A stretch of 43,345 nucleotides of DNA from Leptolyngbya sp. FACHB-321. Its GTDB lineage: Bacteria; Cyanobacteriota; Cyanobacteriia; Leptolyngbyales; Leptolyngbyaceae. The translations under genes and the position numbers were made by a program. Where the stretch lies: positions 1-43,345 of the forward strand of contig NZ_JACJPI010000077.1 in the NCBI RefSeq assembly GCF_014695975.1, given 5' to 3'. The notes beneath the pieces are model-generated. The model did not search any database and had not been told where the DNA came from. It saw only the letters and a program-made list of their open reading frames with translations. This document shows, piece after piece, positions 24,785 to 32,999 of this stretch (position 1 is its first letter; each line of letters opens with the position of its first letter).

Positions 24785-26569
24785 ATGACGACACAATTAT
24801 CCGAAGCCCTAGCAAAATATGAAGCGATAAATGGCAAACGTGAAACTGGCGAAGTTCGCTCAATTATCAATTTGTACATCTTGCGTGCATTGCTGATAAC
24901 TCTTGGGCTAGAAGAACTACAACATCGAAAACTAAAATATGTTCTGGATCAAATTACGCTTGCTGGTTTTGTCGCCCTAGCAGACCCCATTTTCAATGAA
25001 GCACTGCTTCTGATGACTGCAAATCACACCCGAAAAGTGAGAAAGAGCAAGTGGAAACGCTTCTGTAATTGGCTGTTGCAACAAGACTGGTACTTGCCTG
25101 ATCCTCTTCCTAGAGAAATCATTGCAATCAAAAATCAATTTAATACTCATATTCCTAAAGGCACGTACACGATAGTCACTGCCCTTAAAAGGGAAAAAGA
25201 AGCAAAGGAAAAAGAAGCAAAACAGCTTTTGCTGAGAGAATCAGACTGGACTCCTCGCCTCAGAGAAGAGTTTCAAGCTTTCGATCGCTTCTATACAACG
25301 GTCAATCCATGGCGAAAAAAGGTTGTGCGTCCTACTACGCTCAAAAGCTGGCATAACGCAATTGCTTCGATTCTGGGGTTTCAAAGAAATCGGGAAACGC
25401 CCCTCGATCAGCTTAGCTTGCAGCAACTGTTAGATCTGTCCGTTCTCAAGGATTATGAAACCTGGTCAAGAGAGAAGGGGAACAGCTCTCTATCAATCAA
25501 AACAGTTATTGCGGTCGCCATTCCAGTTGCGAAATGGTCATTTAACCAATCTTTTCCGGGCGAAGATTGGCGGAATTCAGAGGCAGTCAAGACTGCCAAA
25601 GGCTATGTTAAAGCTGTACCTGACCTTCAGGACAGACCCCATGCTTCTGACGAAGCATTTGAGGCGCGAGCAATCAGTATAGAGCAGTGCTGGGAAGTCT
25701 TAAAGTACCTGGGTTGGCGTTGCAAAGATCTAGAAAGACAGCATGGAGTGACCAGAGAAGTCATTGATGCCTGGATGGATTACTTCCTCCTTGCCATCCT
25801 AATTACAACAGGTGGACGACAACGCGAAGCGCGTGAACTCACCTTTCAAAAGCTTTCTTTAGAAGGCAATGGCGAGATTCTCGTCGAGCTAACACCAGAA
25901 GGGCACAAAACTGGCAGCAAAACAGATAAAGGAAGGGTCTACCCTTTGTTTGTTGGACCCATACAGCAGGAACTGAATGCCGACTTCTTTTACTACCGCG
26001 ATTACGTCCGCCCTCAAAATTTGGGGCATGATTACGCATTTTTCATGCGTGAAAGCAGAACTATAGGTACTCAACACTCTCTTCGGGGAGACCCAATTGC
26101 CTCTCACCAGTATCTTTCAAACTTGGTGCCCCGCACTGTTGCAGTGACCACAGCTCACTTGTACGGCTTTGAAAACGCCAAGTGGACGGCTCCTCACGAT
26201 TTTCGCCGCATCATTGCTACCTGGGTTTGCACTTATGGCAGCCCCGAACACTTGGCAATTTATGCGGAACTACTTGGTCATGACGTCAGCGAATTGATCA
26301 AGCGCTACAACAAAATGCATCCTGGCAAATTGGCTCGGCAAGCGGGGCTTGCCTACAAAGACATTGCTGCTAATGAGGCAAGAGTTAAAGAGTGGCAATC
26401 ACCTGGCTCGTCGCCGGTAGCGCTCTCGGTGGCGCAGATGAATCCGCCTGCGCTCATTGCAATGCTTAAAAAGCTGGTCAAGAAGTTGTGGAACGCCTTG
26501 AGCCCACGCAAACGGGCGACAGTCTTTGAGTCGCTTTCCGCAGCAGAGCGCGAGGTGTTAGACGAGTGA
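24785..26569 (+). CDS. large tyrosine recombinase, 594 aa
   Basis: A phage-integrase-type recombinase with an unusually long N-terminal half. The catalytic residues are visible: R345 in TTGGRQREARELTF, likely K375/K380, HDFRR (H471, R474), LLGHD (H499) and the nucleophile in KRYNKMHP (Y508). Residues 1-150 and 150-280 form core-binding-type helical regions, with a Lys/Glu-rich linker near 135-148, and about 80 residues follow the tyrosine. No ribosome site is obvious. It may integrate, resolve or invert DNA of this replicon. Palindromes lie just upstream. Confidence 0.85.
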   Translation: MTTQLSEALAKYEAINGKRETGEVRSIINLYILRALLITLGLEELQHRKLKYVLDQITLAGFVALADPIFNEALLLMTANHTRKVRKSKWKRFCNWLLQQDWYLPDPLPREIIAIKNQFNTHIPKGTYTIVTALKREKEAKEKEAKQLLLRESDWTPRLREEFQAFDRFYTTVNPWRKKVVRPTTLKSWHNAIASILGFQRNRETPLDQLSLQQLLDLSVLKDYETWSREKGNSSLSIKTVIAVAIPVAKWSFNQSFPGEDWRNSEAVKTAKGYVKAVPDLQDRPHASDEAFEARAISIEQCWEVLKYLGWRCKDLERQHGVTREVIDAWMDYFLLAILITTGGRQREARELTFQKLSLEGNGEILVELTPEGHKTGSKTDKGRVYPLFVGPIQQELNADFFYYRDYVRPQNLGHDYAFFMRESRTIGTQHSLRGDPIASHQYLSNLVPRTVAVTTAHLYGFENAKWTAPHDFRRIIATWVCTYGSPEHLAIYAELLGHDVSELIKRYNKMHPGKLARQAGLAYKDIAANEARVKEWQSPGSSPVALSVAQMNPPALIAMLKKLVKKLWNALSPRKRATVFESLSAAEREVLDE

Positions 26570-26662
26570 AGCATCTAAGTAACCTGTTCCGCTTCTGGTA
26601 CGGGATCAGGCGCTTGCTACAAACAGGCACAAGTGACGTGCAACTGCTTAATCTGCCTCCAA

Positions 26663-27649
26663 TCAGGGTGGGTAAAACCGTCGATTCGGCTCAGAATACC
26701 AGTAGGCAAAGGTGCCCTCTGTCCGACAGCGAATCCGTTCAGCGCAATCTGGCAAGTATTTCCAACGTTGCAAGGTATTGTTTGGAATCGCAGTTAAGCG
26801 CGCGAGTTGAGACTGGGTTAAGCCGCCTTTACACTCATGTCCTTCACAGGGCGCTGCATCTGGCTCAGGTTCGCAGTTGCCGTTTTGAGTTGCTTGTCTC
26901 TCCAGCCATGCCGGTCTCTCAGCCTCAAAAGTGGGCGTTATGCCTGTAGAGGCGTGAGCCGCTACCTTCATTGGGACAGGGTAGTAGCGCTCTAGTAAGG
27001 GATCGTAAGTCCACCCTAACCCGTTTGGATCACGTTGTACTGCCCATTCCTTTTGCTTCAGATCCCTCAAATATTTCTTGAGGGTAGCGGGATTGGTTTG
27101 CAAGCGCGCGACTAAGCGATTGGTGGTAATACCCTTCGTCCAATCTTCTGAAGCTAGCTCTGCGGGAAATGGGTATAAGTGAGCGTTACTTAGAGGAACT
27201 TGCGATCGCGCTTCAATAGAAGCAGTCTTGTTTAGTAGGCTGCCTTGAGAGTCGCCTGATGGCTCAACTAATTGAGCCGTTAAAGAGCGCCTGCACCATT
27301 GTTGTGACTGCACAGGCATAAGTGTTTTGCTTTCACATGCAGCATTGACAACTCCATGCTTTATGTTTAGTGATGTAAACGAGCCTTGACCTTCTAAAGC
27401 AATTATTTGTGCTTCTAAACGCAGAATGATATTTTCTATTCGATCAAGCCGCTGAAGTAGATTGGTCTTGCCTAATGCTGCATGCAGTTGTGTATGCAGT
27501 TGAATGGATTCAAGCTTGAAGAACGTTTCTAATATAGTAGTAATGGCTTGAGAAACTGACCCAAGCTGATGGGTTTGTTTATAGACAGTCAGACTCTTTA
27601 GTAGCACTGGGGGCACATCAGCGTGAACTGTAACAAAACAAAATGCCAT
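26663..27649 (-). CDS. three-module DNA-binding protein (RHH plus duplicated winged-helix-like units)
   Basis: A 328-residue protein. Residues 5-45 look like a ribbon-helix-helix (VTVHADVPPVLLKSLTVY, GSVSQAITTILETFF), and 62-88 are a coiled coil (LLQRLDRIENIILRLEAQI). Two similar units follow: 171-224 (TTNRLVARLQTNPATLKKYL ... WTYDPLLERYYPV) and 273-328 (LTQSQLARLTAIPNNTLQRW ... YWYSEPNRRFYPP). Each has a helix-turn-helix followed by a Trp/Tyr strand. The protein probably binds DNA at several sites, as a plasmid regulator or replication/partition factor. It faces the recombinase gene convergently. Family not known to me. Confidence 0.7.
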   Translation of the reverse strand: MAFCFVTVHADVPPVLLKSLTVYKQTHQLGSVSQAITTILETFFKLESIQLHTQLHAALGKTNLLQRLDRIENIILRLEAQIIALEGQGSFTSLNIKHGVVNAACESKTLMPVQSQQWCRRSLTAQLVEPSGDSQGSLLNKTASIEARSQVPLSNAHLYPFPAELASEDWTKGITTNRLVARLQTNPATLKKYLRDLKQKEWAVQRDPNGLGWTYDPLLERYYPVPMKVAAHASTGITPTFEAERPAWLERQATQNGNCEPEPDAAPCEGHECKGGLTQSQLARLTAIPNNTLQRWKYLPDCAERIRCRTEGTFAYWYSEPNRRFYPP

Positions 27650-27763
27650 GATTACTTACACTTCTAAGCATTATCCAAGGGCTTGATTCTTGCTCTATCA
27701 TGCAACCAGCAACGTTGGTTCATTGCGAAGATGCATCAGCACTGACGGCAATCCAGACAGGGA

Positions 27764-28510
27764 TTATTCCCCCTCACCCTGCGGTGGCGAAGGCTCCATT
27801 GCCTCCGACTCTTCTACTCGCGCCCTAAAATGAGGTTTCCCATCGGTATAGAGCGTTTGGGCAACAACCCTCAGCATTTCCATCACTTGCCGTACTAACG
27901 TTTTGGGGAAGTTCTGTACCTGCAAAAGTACTTCGCCAGCCGAGGAAACCACGAAGGTCAAATCATCTACCTGGATTTCAAGCGGGTAGTGATCCCCGGA
28001 GACCACCCAATGCTCCTGCGCCTGAGCACGTTCTAAATGCAAGTAACACGGTTCCTTGAGGGGCACCGCCACCAGTGCGTCAAGTTCAGGCAGATGCATG
28101 ATCTCAAAGGGGACTTCCACCCCTTCCTCGACCCGCTGGCGCTCAGGCATTTCTTCCTGCCGCAACGGTGTGATCAACCGCGCCTGCAATAACTCCAGTT
28201 GGCTGGCTGGTTGCTTCAGCGTCTCACGGACACTCTGCCAGTACTGGCTCCATTGACAGGAATCCGGCTGATACAGTGTGCGCTCGATCGCGTCTAACGC
28301 CTGCTCTAAAACTGTCGCTGGATGCCGATAGCCCGCCCTGCCCTGCACCTGCACGATGTGACACATCTCCTCTAGCGTCAAAGAAATCAGGCAGTCTTCG
28401 AGTAGGCTACTCCTGCCAGGCGTTTCTGGTTCCATCGCTGTAGCGGCTAAGGCGACGACAGCAGCCCGTAGAAAGGTGCGCTGGGAAGTGATGGACAGCA
28501 AGCGGCTCAT
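27764..28510 (-). CDS. hypothetical protein, 248 aa, coupled to nuclease-like gene
   Basis: A 248-residue soluble protein, acidic overall, with an Ala-rich helical N-terminus (FLRAAVVALAATAM) and a beta-rich C-terminal half (YPLEIQVDDLTFVVSSAGE). Family not recognised. Its start codon overlaps the stop codon of the upstream putative PD-(D/E)XK gene by 4 bases (ATGA), so the two products are probably made together and may form a complex. Confidence 0.65.
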   Translation of the reverse strand: MSRLLSITSQRTFLRAAVVALAATAMEPETPGRSSLLEDCLISLTLEEMCHIVQVQGRAGYRHPATVLEQALDAIERTLYQPDSCQWSQYWQSVRETLKQPASQLELLQARLITPLRQEEMPERQRVEEGVEVPFEIMHLPELDALVAVPLKEPCYLHLERAQAQEHWVVSGDHYPLEIQVDDLTFVVSSAGEVLLQVQNFPKTLVRQVMEMLRVVAQTLYTDGKPHFRARVEESEAMEPSPPQGEGE

Positions 28511-29199
28511 AAGGTGACCTCAATGAGCAGGGCAGAAAAACGATCAACGGTATGGATGATGACTCCCACCAACACACCCACCATCGCTCTGGCTGGATCA
28601 AGATCCTGGGCAGCCGCCGTGTAAGCGGCGAGTCGAAACACTTCTTCAGCCAGCGTTTGCCGCATCTCGGAGATCGAGCGCATACAGGTGCCCTTCACTT
28701 CCATCAAGTACAGCTTGCTGGTAGTAAGCTGGCTGCCCGCAGAAGCATCTGTCCCAAGCATGTCCGGGTAGTCATGGTAAGGACGGCACAGAATGCGGGC
28801 TTTGAATAACCGCTGCATCACGATGGCACCGATGCCCTCAGCTACGGCTGCTACCGCGCTCTTGGAGACACTCAAACCTTGCCCACCCGACTTATGGGTG
28901 AAGTAGTACAGCGGGGCAAAACCAGGCTCAAAATAAAGCGGACGCTGAAGCGCCAGAAAGCCTTTGATTTGCGCTGTGGCATCCGGCACCAACTGCTCGG
29001 AATAGCGATGGATCGACCAGCGTAACGTCGCCTCATCCACTTGGAGGGAGCCAGCAGGCTCAAACAGCGCTTGTTTCGCCGCGATTGCACGGTCAAACTG
29101 TCGGCATAAGGCTTGGCGGCTCGTGGCAGCTTTCGCCAGTGCCGCTTCTGTACGGGTCAATTGCAGTTGCCGTCGCTCTAGAGTGATCTCAATGGGCAT
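28507..29199 (-). CDS. putative PD-(D/E)XK nuclease, 230 aa
   Basis: A 230-residue protein with a long helical N-terminus (EITLERRQLQLTRTEAALAK). A core that fits the PD-(D/E)XK fold follows: an upstream acidic residue in VAEGIGAIVMQRLF (E121), HDYPDMLGTD (P145-D146) and LYLMEVKGT (E167, K169), then a helix with ISEMRQTLAEEVFRLAAYTA. Trp/Tyr and Gly-rich strands between are compatible. No named family is recognised. It is followed by an overlapping unknown gene, a two-gene operon that could be an uncharacterised defence or DNA-processing pair. Confidence 0.6.
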   Translation of the reverse strand: MPIEITLERRQLQLTRTEAALAKAATSRQALCRQFDRAIAAKQALFEPAGSLQVDEATLRWSIHRYSEQLVPDATAQIKGFLALQRPLYFEPGFAPLYYFTHKSGGQGLSVSKSAVAAVAEGIGAIVMQRLFKARILCRPYHDYPDMLGTDASAGSQLTTSKLYLMEVKGTCMRSISEMRQTLAEEVFRLAAYTAAAQDLDPARAMVGVLVGVIIHTVDRFSALLIEVTL

Positions 29200-29428
29200 C
29201 GTCAGTGGTAGGCAAACAGGACTGTTTTCACCCTACGTGCTGGCATTTCAATCCGGCAAGCAATCCCTGTTACGGTGACAAGTACAGACTGGCACTGGCA
29301 TCAAGGCGGCGATTGCCTCAGTTGATGCAGACGTTGACGTTGTGAGTGGAAGGTGGCAGCAAGAGCCTGGAGCGAAAGATGTGTCACCTTGCTGTGTCGG
29401 TGCTATTATGGACACCAATAATTGAAGA

Positions 29429-29465
29429 AAGCCGCTGCCACGATTTATGGGGGAGCGGCTTTTTC
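29429..29465 (+). terminator. terminator-like hairpin in the leader of the next gene
   Basis: AAGCCGCT (29429-29436) pairs with AGCGGCTT (29454-29461), followed by TTTTC. It lies 29 bp upstream of the next start codon, so it could be a terminator of upstream transcription or an attenuator in that gene's leader. Confidence 0.55.
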
Positions 29466-29489
29466 GTCTTTAAAAGGAAGACACTACTG

Positions 29490-30110
29490 ATGTTCAAGCA
29501 TTTGACCCCAGCGCAAACCCAAGCACTGCACAAAATCGTCACGTCGTTTGATTACCAAAGCCTCTTTCCCTACCACAGCTACCGCTTGGGAATGCTGGCT
29601 CAAGGCTCTTGGATGATCGCCAAAGCGATCCACACACTGGTAGGCGGCGAATTGTACCAGGTCGCCTTCCGGCTGAACGACACGTGCAGAACTATCTTTA
29701 TCCAGGCGGCTGTGAAGTTAGACCAAGACACGTTCATCGATGGGCAGGGTCTACACACCATTGAACAACTGCTGGATTCATGGTCGGGTCTATACACCAG
29801 TGAACAACTGCTGGAGCCATGGTCGCACCTGCAACTGCCGGAAGATGGCTGTCTCACCATTGAGCCGCTGTTCTTTCTACCCGACCAAGTGGAGGACAAT
29901 GCGGCGGTGGTGGAGCAACTCGTGTGGACCATCGAACAACAACTACGGCTACAGTGGGACGTGGGAGCCGTCGATCGCCTCAGACGGTGGCTCGATTGGG
30001 AATCAGGCAAGCAGGCATTAGAAGCCACGGAGTGCTGTCGATGGCTGAGCGAACAGTCCTTGGAGGAGGAGGAACACGCTTTACTGTGCAGCGCTTGGGA
30101 GGACTTTTGA
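29490..30110 (+). CDS. hypothetical protein, 206 aa
   Basis: A 206-residue acidic protein starting MFKHLTPAQTQALHKIVTSF. The ATG has an AAAGGAAG ribosome site (29473-29480) and was chosen over an upstream in-frame start that lacks one. An internal duplication is visible: GLHTIEQLLDSW followed by GLYTSEQLLEPW, within a Leu/Trp-rich helical region. Family unknown. The leader carries a terminator-like hairpin, and a 13-bp perfect hairpin follows the stop codon. Confidence 0.6.
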   Translation: MFKHLTPAQTQALHKIVTSFDYQSLFPYHSYRLGMLAQGSWMIAKAIHTLVGGELYQVAFRLNDTCRTIFIQAAVKLDQDTFIDGQGLHTIEQLLDSWSGLYTSEQLLEPWSHLQLPEDGCLTIEPLFFLPDQVEDNAAVVEQLVWTIEQQLRLQWDVGAVDRLRRWLDWESGKQALEATECCRWLSEQSLEEEEHALLCSAWEDF

Positions 30111-30121
30111 CTGAACGCCTT

Positions 30122-30153
30122 GGGCAGGTGCACCACAAGCGGTGCACCTGCCC
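30122..30153 (+). terminator. 13-bp perfect hairpin after the hypothetical gene
   Basis: GGGCAGGTGCACC (30122-30134) and GGTGCACCTGCCC (30141-30153) are perfect complements with a 6-base loop, starting 11 bases after the stop codon. There is no long T-run, so it may block or process RNA rather than be a classic intrinsic terminator; it could also be a protein-binding palindrome. Confidence 0.55.
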
Positions 30154-30536
30154 TGCTAGCCATCCCTGTCTTCTGCCTGTTTAGCCTTGACGCAGTGACC
30201 GACCAGGAGCAATGGACGTGCTCGCCACTCATGGCTGTCCGCTCTCAACAAGATGGGTTGACCTGGAACGAGCTTATGCAAGTTTCCAACAGCATCCTCA
30301 CTAATGAGTAAGTGAGACGACAGACCAAAAAGCTCATCCGCAAGCGCCAGGTTTAGTGTTGTTCAGATGAGGCAGAGAAGTGACAGACGTTAACGAGCGC
30401 TCATGTCAGACCGAGCACTGCTGCTTTCCTCACAAGCGTGTTGTTCATAGAGGAAGTGATAGGGTGAGCGTTCCGTATGAGGGCACTCTAAAACCTGTCT
30501 TTACCAAGCTATCTAGGACATGAGGGATGCGACCGC
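30154..30536. other. spacer upstream of SNase-like gene
   Basis: About 380 bp. No convincing gene is visible. It holds the promoter and a GAGGGA ribosome site (30521-30526) for the SNase-like gene. Confidence 0.35.
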
Positions 30537-31136
30537 ATGAAAGCGAAAACGCTGCTGAACCTGCTGCCCCTTGGAGCGATCGCGATCGTTGGTTGGTTCT
30601 ATGTCGCTTCGCAGTGGCAGCAGTTGCAAGCAAAACGACCGGGTTATGATGATCCAACCGCCGCTGCCCCAGCGCCAGGACTTTTGCCGCAGCCTCAAAG
30701 TGAGCCAGCAACTGTGATTAACGTGCATGATGGGGATACCATCACCGTTAAGTTAGGTTGGCAAACAGTAAAGGTGCGGCTATGTGGCATTGATGCGCCA
30801 GCGTTAAGCCAGCCGTTTGGCGTGCAGAGTCGGGATCACTTGCGATCGCTCCTTGCCAGCGCTGATAATCAGGTGATTTTGTACATTAGTGACATCGATC
30901 GCTATGGGCGTAAGGTAGCTGAAGTGTATGTTCCAGCCCGTAACCCACAGCAGCCAGAAGAGGAGCAGCTGTTGAACGATGAACAGTTGCTAGCAGGGAT
31001 GGCTTATATGTATGCAAAGTATGCCAGTCGATGCCCGAATGGAAGTGGGTTCGCGCCGATGGAAGCGGTCGCTCAGCGAAAAAAGTTGGGCGTGTGGGGA
31101 GAACTGAATGCGGTTAAGCCTTGGAATGGGTGGTAG
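30537..31136 (+). CDS. thermonuclease (SNase)-like membrane-anchored or exported protein
   Basis: A 199-residue protein. Residues 8-28 are a hydrophobic N-terminal segment (signal or anchor), followed by a Pro/Ala linker and an SNase domain: VINVHDGDTITVKL (60-73), VKVRLCGIDAPALSQPFG (78-95) and DIDRYGRKVAEVYV, ending with GVWGEL. Asp and Arg residues matching the family are present, but the Glu that normally follows IDxP (as in IDAPE) is Ala here (IDAPAL). It may act on nucleic acids outside the cytoplasm, or have lost activity. Confidence 0.85.
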   Translation: MKAKTLLNLLPLGAIAIVGWFYVASQWQQLQAKRPGYDDPTAAAPAPGLLPQPQSEPATVINVHDGDTITVKLGWQTVKVRLCGIDAPALSQPFGVQSRDHLRSLLASADNQVILYISDIDRYGRKVAEVYVPARNPQQPEEEQLLNDEQLLAGMAYMYAKYASRCPNGSGFAPMEAVAQRKKLGVWGELNAVKPWNGW

Positions 31137-31689
31137 CAGCAGTAACCTGAGCCTCGCCCCACTTGGTGTAGTAGTCTTTAGGGCAGCCGTGGGCATACTG
31201 AGCAGGCATGAAAAGCTTTACCCTGCTTTCACATAACCTTGAAGTGCTTAAAGATCATAGGTAACCGTTAACAAGCGTGCTGCATCACTTGTTTCTTTGA
31301 GTAGGTTAGTAGTCTAGTTTGGCTGGTTAGACGGAGGTTTTGACGCGGCGGTAGCTAAGGGTCAAGCTAGTCAAACAGCGATTGCCAAACTGATTGAGGC
31401 ACTGCGGCGACCCTTGGACTGAAAGCAAGCACAGTTTGCGGCTGGGTGTTCCTACCCTACGAGCAATCGTTGGGAAACCAGCGTGTGAAACCATACCCAA
31501 TGGCACTCAAGCTGCTTTATAGACTGCTTCAGCAGATGGATGAAGCCGGACAAGCTTGACTGCACTGCTACTTGCCAGCGCACAAAGAGCTAAAGCTTTC
31601 TCTCCCCAAAATTTACGCATGGTTTCAAGGCGGAAGCGTTTTTGCAGGGTAGCCCACCTACGATGCCAATAGCTCATCTGATGTAAAGT
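31137..31689. other. 550-bp spacer with a coding-looking remnant
   Basis: No complete gene. A plus-strand frame at about 31319-31422 reads GGFDAAVAKGQASQTAIAKL then IEALRRPLD and a stop, with no start codon upstream; it looks like the tail of a decayed gene. The rest shows nothing clear before the WYL regulator start. Confidence 0.35.
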
Positions 31690-32676
31690 ATGTCGCGTCA
31701 TCTTGAAAGGCTTTTACAACTCGACTCTCTCCTACGGCAAGGGCAACGGCAAACAGCTGCTAGTCTTGCTACTGTGCTTGAGGTGAGCGAACGGACGATC
31801 CGCAATGACTTGAATTTCCTGCGCGATCGCTATCATGCACCGCTAGAGTGCAGCAGGCAGAAGGGGTTTCACTATACAGACCCAGCATGGCGGTTGCCAA
31901 GTATTAGCCTGAGTAAGGGTGAACTGTTTGCGCTAACGTTGGGAGCCAGGATGTTGGAAGCCTATGCAGGTTCACCCTATGCCACAGACCTCCGTTCAGC
32001 TCTCACGCGCTTTAGTGAACGGTTGCCAGAGGAAACTTGGGTAGACTTGCACCAACTGGCAGAAGAACGTATTTTGTTTCGAGCCGGAGCAGAAATCGAC
32101 CTCGACCCGGAGGTGTGGCACAGGTTAGAGGATGCTTGCCGCACCCATAAGACGGTGCAGATGACCTACTACACTGCCAGTCGAGATGCGGTTTCGGAAC
32201 GAGAACTTGATCCCTATGTGCTGCATCTCTACCGGGGCACGAATCCCTACGTGATTGGGCACTGTCACAAGCGGCAAGCGATTCGCTGGTTTCGGGTAGA
32301 CCGGATTCAACAGCTGGAGGTACTGGCGGCAACGTTTGTACCAGACCCCACGTTTGATGCTAAAGACCATCTGGAAATGATTTTTCAGCATGAAGCGGGT
32401 GGGGTGCCGCTGCCTGTGGCGATTTGGTTTGATGCGCGAACGGCTCCCTATGTGCGAGAGCGCCGCTGGCACCCGACGCAGGAGCTTACAGAACATTTAG
32501 ATGGGTCGGTAACGCTGCACATGGTCGTTAGGGGCTTGAATGACCTGAAGCGATGGGTGCTGGGGTATGGGCGGGGAGCGGTCGTTAAGCAGCCACCAGA
32601 GCTGGTTGAGATGGTGCAACAGGAAACTGAAGCGATGCTGCGGCATTACTACCAGTCTGATGCCAACTTACATTAA
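31690..32676 (+). CDS. WYL-domain transcriptional regulator
   Basis: A 328-residue regulator. The N-terminal HTH (LLRQGQRQTAASLATVLEVS, then ERTIRNDLNFLRDRYHAPLE; about 13-55) is followed by the WYL region (about 150-310), with YYTASRDAVSERELDPYVLH, YVIGHCHKRQAIRWFRVDRI and LHMVVRGLNDLKRWVLGYG. WYL regulators are often next to CRISPR-Cas loci and sense nucleic acid or nucleotide ligands. It lies directly upstream of the cas3 remnant and cas7-led operon on the same strand, so it probably controls cas expression. Confidence 0.88.
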   Translation: MSRHLERLLQLDSLLRQGQRQTAASLATVLEVSERTIRNDLNFLRDRYHAPLECSRQKGFHYTDPAWRLPSISLSKGELFALTLGARMLEAYAGSPYATDLRSALTRFSERLPEETWVDLHQLAEERILFRAGAEIDLDPEVWHRLEDACRTHKTVQMTYYTASRDAVSERELDPYVLHLYRGTNPYVIGHCHKRQAIRWFRVDRIQQLEVLAATFVPDPTFDAKDHLEMIFQHEAGGVPLPVAIWFDARTAPYVRERRWHPTQELTEHLDGSVTLHMVVRGLNDLKRWVLGYGRGAVVKQPPELVEMVQQETEAMLRHYYQSDANLH

Positions 32677-32695
32677 TTCACTAGATAGAAAACTG

Positions 32696-32884
32696 ATGAC
32701 AGAGAAGTTTTGGGCTAAGACCGGAGCCGGCAATTTTCATGCCGATGGCTCACCAGAATATCACCCAGTCATTTGCCATCTGGCAGATACAGCGGCGGTT
32801 GCAATGGCGATTGTAAGGAGTTATTTGAGTCCTGTGGCGATCACAACCCTAGAAACAGACCTATGTCCCCAAATAATTCTGTGA
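32696..32884 (+). pseudogene. truncated cas3 HD-domain remnant
   Basis: A 62-codon frame beginning MTEKFWAKTGAGNFHADGS whose EYHPVICHLADTAAVAMAI matches the start of the intact Cas3 at 37751 (NFHPVICHLLDTAVV). The metal-binding His residues of the HD motif's first part are kept, and a further stretch (SPVAITTLETDL) still aligns before the frame stops. The remaining ~840 residues of a cas3 are missing. It starts 20 bases after the WYL stop codon and lies at the place where cas3 begins a standard type I-E operon, so it looks like the relic of an earlier cas3. Confidence 0.8.
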
Positions 32885-32999
32885 TTAAAGACTATTGCCT
32901 GTCAAGTACAAATGAACTAATCTTTTTGAATTAAAGTCTTTTGGGGTAAATGAAAGCTGATTTGGTTGGTAACGAAGAACACTAATAGGGGAAGCAACG

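Noticed and set aside
29600-30232. 210-codon minus-strand frame opposite the 206-aa gene
   Set aside because: It is Ser/Cys-rich shadow translation of the plus-strand gene, which has the ribosome site.
31507-31701. 64-codon minus-strand frame upstream of the WYL gene
   Set aside because: It overlaps the WYL start, has no domain and no ribosome site.
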